A DNA stretch of 64,000 bases from Emergomyces orientalis. Taxonomy: Eukaryota; Ascomycota; Eurotiomycetes; Onygenales; Ajellomycetaceae. The DNA is taken from assembly GCA_002110485.1 (NCBI GenBank), contig MOWL01000045.1, positions 1,920,307 through 1,984,306 on the forward strand, written 5' to 3'. A program made the position numbers and the translations under genes. The notes beneath the pieces are model-generated. The model was not told the origin of the DNA and did no database searches. It worked only from the letters and a program-made list of their open reading frames with translations. Positions 1 through 10,155 of this stretch are shown piece by piece (position 1 is the first letter of the stretch; each line of letters begins with the position of its first letter).

Positions 1-1119
1 CTTATCCTGTTGTCGACCACCCGCTCACCGCTAAATTATTGTTTCTGGAGGCTAGACATAATTGAAGTAATCGTCATCATTTCCCTCCATTATCAATGGG
101 CATACAAAAGCCTGCTAACCCCGGCCTAGGTTTGCGAAGGGCTTTTCAGCAATTACGTTTTTCCTTGACAAGTGCTAAAATCACAGTCGTCCCTCGACTT
201 CTCTCCACTGAGTAGACGATATTTTCCCGGTTGATATTTTGCCTTGCTCTGCCCCTCCTCAAAATTATTTTCATGCCGCAAGCTGCTCTTTTGGAGAGCG
301 AGATAGTCAGGTAGTAACTTCCATCAATAAGCGCCTCTGTCCGATATTCATGGGTTTGAAAGAGGTTAGGGCATTTCGGATATCCTCTCGTTTTCCCTCG
401 CATGTCGTACAAATCCGAGGTTTTCTGGTTTCACTGTTCCGCCAAATGCTACTCGTTTTCTACAGCAAGAGTCATCGTATTCCGAATGGTAAATCTTCTG
501 TCCCCAACGTGCTGGTCGGTTGGTCCCAGAAGCTTAGGGGAGGAAGCAATCGCATGTGGTTGTGGTAAGAGTTTGCTTTCGTCTACTGTACTCCATCCAC
601 TAGCTCTAAAAGTACTGCTATCACCTTCTTGAGTTAAGTACCCTGTTGGTCAAAGCCAATTAGAGGCAACGGTATATGAGGTGTGTGGTAGACTCTGGTC
701 AGATATCAGGAGCAAATTATTTATTTGTAGTGGAACTTGCAATTCTAAACCACGCTTTGCATCATGTCCCAATGGCTCCGCTCCGCTGGCATGCGGCCAT
801 CAGCCATGGCTCTAGATCACTGGACAACCGCAGTCCGAATTGCATCATTTCTTCGGTATTAATCCCTGCTAGGTCGAGTCGGATACACTCAATGCTACAA
901 TGTGGAGTTTCACGAGCAGGTATATCGTTTCTCCGTCATGTTCTCTCTTTATAAGCTCCCGATTCCCCCCCCCCTTTCTATCGTCCCTCAGGTTACCCTC
1001 CTTGGTTTTTTCTCCGAACCATACTTGTGTGCGGCGGCTTCCATTACTTGGACTTCCCCGCTTTGCTATTCAAAACCCCTCTCTCCAACCCCTAGCAAAT
1101 AAAGGCATACAAAAGGAAC
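1..1119. other. No supported gene; upstream of sugar-acid dehydratase
   Basis: Only short overlapping open frames are present on both strands, with no recognisable domain and no convincing intron structure. The last 200 bases before the ATG at 1120 are pyrimidine-rich (C and T runs near 965-1000), as is usual for fungal core promoters, so this part probably carries the promoter and leader of the dehydratase gene. Nothing else could be supported. Confidence 0.5.
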
Positions 1120-2342
1120 ATGGGTAAAATCAAGAGCATTGAATATTTCCGTGTACTCCCTCGCTGGTTGTTCGTGAAAGTAACTGATGAAGACGGAAAT
1201 CATGGGTGGGGTGAAAGCACCCTGGAGGGCCATTCAGAAGCTGTTGAAGGGGCACTGAATGCGCTGTGTAAACGTTTTCAGGGTTATGAAGCGGAGTACG
1301 TCAAAAGGAAATCCACGCGAAAGAGAAAATTCAAATACCTTCAAATGGCTGATCCAACTGGCACAGTGATATCGAGCATATCTGGCAAACGGCTTGGCGC
1401 CTCGGCTTCTACAGGGGTGGTGCCGTTTTCATGTCAGCCATATCCGGTATCGATATTGCTCTTTGGGATCTTAAGGGCCGCCGGCTAGGTGTGCCCATCC
1501 ATCAACTATTGGGAGGCAAAGTGCGTAACAAGGTCTCTGTCTATGCTTGGATTGGAGGTGACCGCCCCGCAGATGTTGAAGCCGCTGGCAAAGCCCGGTT
1601 AGCTCAAGGGTTCAGAGCAATAAAAATGAATGCAACAGAAGATGTGAACTGGCTTGACTCCCCCCGAGTTCTGGAGTCTAGTGTCGAGCGGCTCAAAACC
1701 GTTAAAGCTCTGGGGCTTGACGCTGCTCTTGACTTCCATGGTCGTCTTCATAAACCAATGGCCAAGCAGCTAGCTAAACTAGTTGAGCCTTACCACCCCC
1801 TTTTCATAGAGGAACCCCTCCTTTCAGAGCATCCAGAAGGAATCAAACATTTTTCTAACCAAGTCTCGACACCAATTGCGTTGGGAGAGCGGCTCTACAA
1901 CCGATGGGACGTCAAGCGGTTCTTGGAAGATGCGAGCGTTGATGTCTTGCAGCCAGATATCAGCCATTGCGGGGGTATTTCCGAAATACGGCGCATCGCC
2001 GCGATGGCAGAAGCGTACGACGTGGCGATTGCCCCACACTGCCCGTTAGGCCCTATTTCACTCGCCGCCAGTATGCAAATAGCCCTCACGATTCCAAATT
2101 TTGTCATCCAGGAAATGAGCCTGGGTATCCATTATAACACGGAGGCTGGCACGTACGATATTACCAACTACGTGACGGATCCTTCTGTTTTTGATGTCAA
2201 GGACGGGTATGTGGATGCGTTGACAAAACCTGGGTTGGGAATCGATGTTGATGAGCAGGAAGTGCGACGAGTTGCGATGACCGCAGAGTCCTGGCCCCCG
2301 AAGGAATTTTATGGGGTTGATGGAGGTATTCGGGAATGGTAA
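1120..2342 (+). CDS. Galactonate dehydratase-type enolase-superfamily enzyme
   Basis: Two exons, 1120-1295 and 1367-2342, joined by a 71-bp intron (GTACGT donor, CACAG acceptor), give 383 residues, the usual length of D-galactonate dehydratase (DgoD-type) proteins. The join restores the conserved stretch ending in DIEHIW. Enolase-superfamily metal and acid-base positions are all visible: Asp181 (LDFHGR), Glu207/208 (IEEPL), Glu233 (GERL), His283 (APHCPLG) and Glu308 (QEMS). Family members dehydrate a sugar acid such as D-galactonate to the 2-keto-3-deoxy acid in the cytosol. The exact substrate in this fungus cannot be read from sequence. The reading frame is intact with no sign of decay. Neighbouring genes are unrelated, so no catabolic cluster is visible. 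L-galactonate or another aldonate dehydratase activity is a possible alternative. Confidence 0.85.
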
Positions 2343-3518
2343 TTGATACAACCTGCATGCCCCAGCATATGATATTGCCTCCAGCTCTCATCCTGCGTTT
2401 TGCCGGCCCTTTTTATATTGCCTTTCCATTCCGAGAGCTGGGAAGGGAGATCCCGATGTAAATAACTTTTATCAGCTTTGGGCCTTGGCATAGAATTCTA
2501 GAATGATTGATAAAAGCAATGATAGCTGTCTCGTTCACTAGACCTCAGTGCCTTGGGTCAACTCAGCCACTTGGATACTAGGTAGGCTTTGGGAGCAATG
2601 AGGTGCACGGATATAAATTTACGAGTTGTTCTGACATGAGGTTCTGAATTTCACCCAGCTAGTTACCCATTTGTTTTCTTCACTCCAAACTCCTACAGGT
2701 TTGGTTAGCTAGATCCAGTAGCGAGCCAAATACCAACGCCAATTCAACAGCCTCTGTTGGGGAGCAAAGCTTTCATATAAGACGAAAACTGGGTAACGCT
2801 ACTGAATTAAATTGAATGCCGTATTTTATTAATTTATCTTCTTTCCGGGAAAAAGAAAAGAAAAAACCACTTGCATCATCTTCATTTCTTCATTTCTATT
2901 TTCTTTTTCCCTCCCCAGCTTGAGAAGAAATATGGGAATTCAGCCATTTCTACCAGCCCTTCAAGAGGTGCACAGATAGTCCTACTGAGAGTAAAAAGAG
3001 TCCCGCAGAATAAACTCCCCATTTTCAACTCGGAAAGCCAACCAACATCTAGCTGATGATCTCTGAAATTGAATACTAACCAGCTAGCCAACTAACAGCG
3101 CAGGAACCAACTCCTTTGTGTGTTTGATATGTGTGTCCATGGATGTATTGTTCTGTACATGTATGTATGTACATACATGTACATACATTCAGGGGCACAT
3201 CAAAGCCAACTGCAGGGTAATTCACAAAGAAAATAACAAAATGGGTGGATTACTACTTTTGACATTGCATGTATATAAATAAGGAGTATTTACTGCCTTG
3301 TCCTACCTTCCGAGAAGACTTTTCTGTGAACTCAAAACACCTCGAATGTACTTTTCTTATATATTAGCTGTCTATAGCAGTCTGATTTCTTGCAGTTTCC
3401 ATTGGAACTTTGCTCTTCTACACACGTTGTCATTCATTTGGGATTAAACGAACAAATAATTTGTTCCCTCAAAATATGAAGGTGTGTGCCGCAAACTACC
3501 TGTCCCCAGCATTTTTGA
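2343..3518. other. Intergenic; no gene seen
   Basis: No open frame of credible coding character. The stretch contains AT-rich leader-like DNA and the TGTACA/ATGTATG near-palindrome listed separately. The final 100 bases probably hold the promoter of the secreted-protein gene starting at 3519. Confidence 0.5.
3154..3183. repeat. Near-palindromic TGTACATGTATG repeat
   Basis: A 30-base stretch of alternating TGTA/CATA tetranucleotides reads nearly the same on both strands, with a perfect 16-base palindromic core (ATGTATGTACATACAT). It could extrude a hairpin or bind a dimeric factor, but it may be just a purine-pyrimidine alternating microsatellite. No function is claimed. Confidence 0.5.
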
Positions 3519-4133
3519 ATGAATTCAACTAAGTTCCGAGCGGTTTTCCAGATCGCAGCTCTAATTCTGGTTGCTTCTGCAACAATCTGCCAGGCCGCCC
3601 TAGAGTGAGTACCCCGTCCCATCTAGCTCGTGTATATATCTGCTGGGGCTATCAATTTTTTTGGTTACCTATATTAATTTTGATCATAAAAAAGTCGCAA
3701 ATATGGAGACGGGCCGCTCGTGTGTTTAGACAGCAAGTGGTCCATTGACGGCACAAAACCGAAACCCTTGCTTGAGATCACCAAGGACTTCTGCAACAGA
3801 CACCGCGGGGAAAAATTTTTTCCATTCGGGGGAACAAAGGAAACTGTATCGGTCCAAACTGCCGAGGGCAAGCCGTTCAAAATTGTCCTGCGCCTGGCAA
3901 AACATGCACGTCGCAAGGTAGAAGCGGAAGAAGTGAATGTCGATCGATGCTTTTATCAGTTCAAAAGGATAATTACAAGTTGCCCAGGGCAGATGTCCGG
4001 GGGAGATTTGACGCATTTTAAGGGTGGAGGAAGCCAGGTCGACAATGGACCATGGGCCCCAGACGACCAGTTACGTGGCGAGTCGTGGGCAGCGACGATA
4101 AAATGTGACGATCAATCGGGCCCCTGCCCCTAG
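3519..4133 (+). CDS. Small secreted cysteine-containing protein (effector-like)
   Basis: A first exon at 3519-3604 encodes a start Met followed by a basic n-region and a hydrophobic core (IAALILVASATICQA) that looks like a cleavable signal peptide. The donor is GTGAGT. The second exon most likely begins at 3695, giving 174 residues; an alternative in-phase acceptor at 3733 would drop 13 residues including one Cys. With the 3695 start the mature part has six cysteines, an even number suited to disulfides. The segment with Cys-x3-Phe-x2-Ile-x3-Cys followed by a Gly-rich stretch resembles the general pattern of many fungal small secreted proteins. No specific family is recognised. The protein is probably extracellular, and its role is unknown. 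Confidence 0.6.
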
Positions 4134-5892
4134 GCAATAGTCAAATTCAATCACGGGACGGGCGTTTTGAGGCATCAACGGTGCTGTGCGCTTTACAAGC
4201 CTTGTGATTTCTCACTTCAATTTGGCGAACTTTTTCAGAATAGTCTCATCTAGGCGCTCTCAACAATATCCATATGTAGTTGAGGACGTACAGATTTGGA
4301 AATTGTGTAATCGCCGATTTAGGTATGATGATCCACTTCTGGCTCTTCATACAAACAGTAACTGTGTGTATTTCAATTAAACACTGCTTCGGTTCTAGAA
4401 TCCTCAAGATATGATCACAACCTCATCGCATTGAAGCTGTAAGTCATCGCCCATCCGTAGCTTGGAAGCCCTATCTCTACTACGAAGGACACTTCTGGCT
4501 CTCATCTTTTGAGAGAAGCCCAACATGGCTCATCATCATTCAGGGCCACTCGGATAATTTCAAGCAGAGTATAGTTTCAGAAAACTGTAATATCTGCAAA
4601 GGTATTGAAAATCGGGGGGATAAGCAATCCGGTGATAAAATTAACTCTGCCTCCGCGGCAAGATGCTGTAGGATACCGGCTGGATAGTAGGGCGGATTGA
4701 TAAAGTTTTCAATATATGCTAGAAATCCTGGGACTGCTTCCGTTGCTGCGAGAGCTAATTTCCGTGGGAGTCGCCACAGTTTGTAAAAAAGGGAAATGGA
4801 TGCCTAGGTCGGCACGGAGCTTGGTTCCAAGGTTCTATAACCGTGTAGTTACCTAGAGAGCCGTCTTTCTGGTTAGCTATAACAACTACGGGTCTGTTAT
4901 GTACGAAGTGTTGATAACTACCAGTACCTTTCCAAGCCAGGCCATTTCGACCAAGAAAAAGAATGGGCCCTCTTCGACGGGCGTGCATGTACCTGAATAT
5001 AGCGCATCATATCGTCTAATTTGGGCTTTTCGTTGTATCGATTGATTAAGATGCCCAGATGAAACGAGAGCGAACTGCGAAGAGGGGTGTGTGTTCCAGG
5101 CTCAAAAACGAGGCGGAGAAATAGCAATGGCAGCAAGACCAGAAGACGACGACGTCGACGATGATGAAGGAACGGCTCTTTTTGTGTGCCCTGGTCTATT
5201 AAATCGACCGGAATTCTGTCTGATCGATTTGACATCCAATCCCCACTTACCGGCCACTGTATTTACTTGTTGCGGTTCCCCTTCTTCGCGAGCGGTTCTC
5301 AGTTATCGCCCTACCGAGGCCAGTGTGACAATATCCGTTCACAAGTAATTCTGACGGAAATCAGAATTGGATAGACATTCCGTTCCCTGTCAGGCCAGTC
5401 CGCCCTGTATATTTGTTGCGGGGAGTAAATGGGAGGTTGAAATAGATCTTGCTAGTGTGGTCGATCTTTGCTGTTGTATTGTGCAGCTAGATCTCCGCCG
5501 AGACGAGTCCACGAGCGATGCCCCCCGTAACCGCCTCTTCGGCTTCCCTTACCGTGAGACACCCCCTCCCTCGACATCCATCCTCATCCGGCTTCAAAAT
5601 TATCTGCTCGTTGTCATGCGATGATCGATCTTCCTTCCCTGCATTTGGTAACAAAGCTGTCAAGAAATAAAATATAGCAGAAAGGCCTCATGTTCCTATT
5701 TTGTTATACCTGACAATCTGCCCGCCTTGTCTGCTGCCGTATCCCCATGGTCATCCAACTTTAGCCTGGCTATACCTAAAGGTCCAACAACCATTAAATT
5801 TCCCAAACTCACCATCTCTATCCTCCTCCGTCCGTTATCTCCAACAGCTCGAAGCCATCTCCAGCCCCGTGCCCGACCTCGCAGCCACCCTC
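4134..5892. other. Intergenic; no confident gene
   Basis: Several short frames exist on both strands (for example minus-strand frames between 4755 and 5235), but none shows a domain, conserved motif or coherent splice structure. The 250 bases before 5893 are pyrimidine-rich and open in the frame of the downstream gene without an upstream in-frame ATG, which fits a 5' leader. Nothing else is supported. Confidence 0.45.
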
Positions 5893-7686
5893 ATGAGTCT
5901 CCCCGAAGACGAAGTGAATGCCGATAACATAAGCTTTTTGCGCTCGCGCAGACGTTCCTCTCTTGAATCATCCCCTGGCCGCGTTCGCAGTCGAAGGCGA
6001 CAGTTGCAATCCTTGGAGGATGAGTTGAATAGCGGTATGGATTCTAATGATCATAGAAGGCCCCCTGTGGCTGTCGGAGTAAGCCGTCGCATCCCCATTG
6101 TTCGTCGCCGAGACGCTCTGAATGGAGTTCCAAATTACCAAAACCGCTCCCGTCCGCCAAATTCCGTCTACGCATGGGCGCCAGGATCAGATTACGAAGA
6201 AGACGAAGATACTAGCGTGGACCCCTCAAATCTTATACAGGAAATGTGGGATGGTAGGTTGCTAAGAACGAGACATACGGTACTGGGATCTCGGGGTGAC
6301 AGGCGGGAAGGATCGGCCACATCGCCCCGTCTTTGGGCTGGGGATCCCAATGGAGAATCAATTCAGCCATCACGGTATGGTCGGAGTGATCTTGCTACTG
6401 CTACATTACTCCAATCTGTTCGTCGCCACCCGCGATTCTCCTCCCGGACCCGCACACTACAGACCTACATCCTTGACCGGGAACGAGTTGGCCATGAATC
6501 TGAGGAAAGGGACTGGCAACCTTCCACTACGACTCCCACTATGACTGCGAGCTCAACTACCTCGCCGCCTACCCGTTCTTCCACCGCCAATCGCGGAGAT
6601 ACACCCAGGAATATTGGCGAATCGGAACTTCGAGATATGTATGTCGAAGATCGATCGACGGTTGATCGTCTTGAAGAAACCATAAAGTATCTAGACAGGG
6701 TTCGATTCGCAGACTCGTACGATGAGAGCGTACAGGTTGCCACAGCGGGAGATTTCGTACAATATGAATATTTGCGCCGCAACGAGGACGACTTTATCCT
6801 TGACACCTCGTCAATAGGTAGTCCTGCGGATTCTTCATGGTTGAAGCCCGGGACAGTGTTTGAAGGTTCACAACATGCTACTAATCAATGCTCCAGCTCA
6901 GCAATGTTCCATAACCGGAGACCCCGATCACACCAAATCGATGATCCCGTCATTATCAATGGAACCGAACTCGGTCGCATCAACGTATATACAAGCTCTG
7001 ACCGCCGCAGTTACGGGGTGGACGCCCCACACGAGTTTGGAAACGGGGGGCCCATGGGAACCATGAACAGCAGCAGTAGACATGAACACTGGCCTGTCAA
7101 GGTTACGATACATAATGTTGATTTTAACACGATGACTCTTTCTGGGACGATGGAGGCCTATAACATTCCCGATAAAACGTCCAATAGCCAAGGAGCGCAT
7201 ATAACCACCTTCCTCGAGGGTGAAATCATCGATTTCAACACGCACTCGCTGGAAACGAAGAATTTCAAAGCAAGTGCGGAAATTGATAGTTTGTACTGGC
7301 GCGAGCTTGAGCCGTTTAAAGACCTGTCTTATGATGAGATCGTGAGGAACCTCGTGAGTAAGAAATGGGTGACAGAGAGGCTAGCGAAAGGGTGGATCTT
7401 AATGCGCTGGAAGGGTTAGTCTTAGCCCCGTTCCTCTCCTCCCGAATATTATCTTTTATCTATGGTACTCTAAACTCACTCACTTGCACTAGAACGTTGC
7501 TTTATTACCCCGTCACACTCCCGTCAAGGACTCACAATATCTGGCTTCTATTATATCTCCGTTCGTCGCGAGGACGGTCATATCGAGGGCATGTATTATG
7601 ACCCTGGAAGCTCACCATATCAACACCTCTCCCTCAACCCACAAATGAGAGAGAAGATGGTTTTTCCTGCCTATGGTTTCCGCTGA
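5893..7686 (+). CDS. Vid24/Gid4-family protein (GID ubiquitin ligase substrate receptor-like)
   Basis: Exons 5893-7414 and 7493-7686 (78-bp intron) give 571 residues. The frame is open upstream to 5701, but 5893 is the first in-frame ATG, so the start was placed there. Residues 1-395 are low-complexity, Arg/Ser-rich and probably disordered. Residues 396-571 match the Vid24/Gid4 beta-barrel: the stretch from HWPVKVTIHNVDF through GTMEAYNIPDK, FLEGEIIDFNTHSLET and YWRELEPF to a C-terminal ISGFYYIS...GHIEGMYYDP block. The splice join restores RWKERCFI. In yeast this family delivers gluconeogenic enzymes with N-terminal degrons to the GID/CTLH E3 ligase for degradation after glucose return. Whether this paralogue is the Gid4 or the Gid10/11-type receptor cannot be decided here. 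The long N-terminal extension differs from short Gid4 proteins. Confidence 0.85.
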
Positions 7687-8832
7687 GTTAGCTGATTGAT
7701 TACCTTTTGATTGATCAAACTACAATTGGATGAAGACTACTCTCCTAAAATTATTTTATATTGTTCTGAAACCACTCAAATCTGAGCTCCAATGAATGTT
7801 GACCCTGTGCTTTGATGACTAGGTATATAATGTAATATATATCTCCCGGTTTCGGGTTTGCTTGGTTTATGTGTGTTTTTACTCTTTCCTCGCTCCCTTC
7901 GCATACAGAGTGTGCGGGATGGATGATACCAATAACATAACAACGGCACCTTCCCCCTTTTATTTGATTCCTTAATTTTCTTTGTGCATGAAATAATTCT
8001 GGAAATCACAACGGAAACGGCGGTTTCTTTTTCTTTTCTTTCGATGGTTCCTTTTCCCATCCGTGTGGGCTTTTGAAATTGAAATATTTTATTGTGCAAC
8101 CAACCACCGTGCCGCCCTAACTTATATCCAGCTAGCGAAACACACAATTTGCTGTCTATCTTTCCTTCCCGATTTCTCTTTTTCGTTTTTGTTTCTAAGT
8201 GGCGTGAAGAAGAGGGAGAGCAGATATTCCCACCTGCTTCTGGACGCTGCCACGATAGACGCCGTTACAACCACTGCATTACATTTACTGAAAGCTGCAC
8301 TATTGTCTCCGTCATTCAACGCGCATTTTTCCACCTGTTCCTAATTAGCATTTGGGATGCGAGATCGATTATGTGGGCTTTTCTGTCGAGATGTTGGTCT
8401 TACAGGCCCTCTTTTCGCCTCGAAATTAAGTAAACAAATGAATGATATTGTTGTGATGTTCTCTTATTCACTGCCGAAATCGTATGAGTTTACCATCTCA
8501 AAGACCAAATGGGCAATAGAATGAACATGCGAGTACACGGGTACACCAAGTAATGTATAAAGCGAATTAATATTGGTTAGTGCCGTGAAAAGCAGCGTGC
8601 CTAGGTCTCTGAAAAGTCTTAGCTAATTTTGTCTTGAAGACGACTAGAGCCGTGATCCCAGTCATATATCAAAAGCAAAATCTGTCCTTCGTTATTCATA
8701 GATACCCGCTTGTTTCCCAACAAGAACTCCGTCATAACTCGCAAATATACACGGGCTTCTTTATTTTTCCCTTTCAATCTCCTGCCTATCTATCCGTTTT
8801 AGGACCCGATTGTCGTATTTTTTTTTGGTTGT
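7687..8832. other. Convergent intergenic region
   Basis: This lies between the 3' ends of the Vid24-like gene (plus) and RPS12 (minus), so it should contain both 3' untranslated regions and terminators. Short open frames on both strands overlap one another and show no domain. It is AT-rich with pyrimidine tracts, and no RNA gene was recognised. Confidence 0.5.
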
Positions 8833-9552
8833 CTATTGCTCGGTCTGGAAGTAGTTGAGGAGAACGGAGCGCTCCTGAGACTCTTCACCCCAGTCGCGGA
8901 GGACAACGCAAGAGCAGTTAACAACCTTACGAGGATTGCCCTCGCGGTCAAGAACGCCTGTTAAGTGAGAAAGAAAAAAGAACACGATAATTAGTCCCCA
9001 TGGTCGTCAAGCGGAACTCGAATTTTTTTTATAAAAAAATACATACAAAGTCCAACCCACTCGCCCAACATCTTCCCATCAGGAACCTTGATGAGCGGGA
9101 TTTTATGCTCTGAGCAGAGCGCAATGACGAGCTTCTTGTAAGCGTCTTCCTCGCAGCCCTCGTTGAGCACGCACATGTGCGCCTGGCGGCGGTCGAGCGC
9201 CTTGGACGCTTCGCGCAGGCCACGGGCAAGACCATCGTGGATTAAAGCGATCTTGAGAACGCCCTTGAGGGCGTCCAGGACGGACATGGAGCTGCCGGTG
9301 GTGGTGTCAGCGGATACCTCGACCTCATCGGCGGTGCCGACGGGCGGGTTGGAAGCGGTCTCTTCTCCGTCCGACTGTTTGTTTTCAATGTGTTAGTGGA
9401 CTTTGTTTTCGTTCTGGTACTCTATTGTTGCGCTCAATTGATGTGTCTTTGTTCTTGCTTGCTTGCTTGCTCCTGAGTGCGATTATTTGTATGGAGCAAG
9501 GGGAAGCATATTCAGGGTTGGAGGTGGAGTGGAAGGTAGTGACACATACCAT
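8833..9552 (-). CDS. RPS12: 40S ribosomal protein eS12 (S12)
   Basis: Three exons on the minus strand: 9552-9550 (only the ATG), 9374-9047 and 8957-8833, giving 151 residues. The start codon sits alone before a GTATGT donor; a 175-bp intron follows, then SDGEETAS. The body contains family stretches such as KIALIHDGLARGL, CVLNEGCEED, GEWVGLC and, after an 89-bp intron, DREGNPRKVVNCSCVVLRDWGEES. Splicing at 9047/8957 rebuilds WVGLCVLDREG exactly as in the family. eS12 is a small-subunit protein located at the beak of the 40S head. The split start codon with a long first intron is common in fungal ribosomal protein genes and often helps high expression. Identification is firm. Confidence 0.96.
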
Positions 9553-10155
9553 TTTGATATAGGAATATCGATGGTGATCGTTTCCAAATGTCGGATTATC
9601 CTCAAAGAGGTCAGTGTAGGAAGGAGGAAGTTCTTCTTGGAGTTGAGGTTTGAGAGTTTGGCGTGGTGGAAGATCTCCCTGGTGTGAAATTGCCGAAAAT
9701 ACCAATTTTGAGGCTCGCCTATTTTGGTGTGCCCTATGCGCTTATATAAGCAACTTTATTTCTGGATCTACGGGATCGAGGATGAACTTAGTTGTGAAAA
9801 ATGGAACATATATTATGGACATGAATCAGTGGACTACGCTCATTGCCGACTTCAAACAGTAATAATGGGCGCTGTCACAGCTAATAATGAAGACACTCCG
9901 TTTCGAGAATAAAGAAAGTGAACAAATCCATCACAAACAACATACAAACCGTACAGAAAACCTCTCCATCCAACCTGAATCCCTTTGCACCTGGAAAAGA
10001 AGAAGAAAAAAAAAAAGAAAAAAGACCGATGCAAATCCTGCATATATCCCACATATGGCTCTAGCGCGATCAAAAATAAACCAAGCTCCGAGCTCAAGCG
10101 AACAGACACAGAGGGAAGAACAAAGGAAAGGTCAAAGTTGAAAAATATAGTCCCC
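9553..10155. other. RPS12 promoter side and HOS4 3' side
   Basis: The RPS12 leader and promoter lie at the left of this stretch, reading leftward, and the 3' untranslated region of the Hos4-like gene at the right. A purine-rich run (AAGAAGAAGAAAAAAAAAAG) lies near 9999-10022. No gene is supported. Confidence 0.5.

Noticed and set aside
4755..5235. Minus-strand frames as a small gene
   Set aside because: Two overlapping frames without conserved motifs or a consistent intron; composition is not coding-like.
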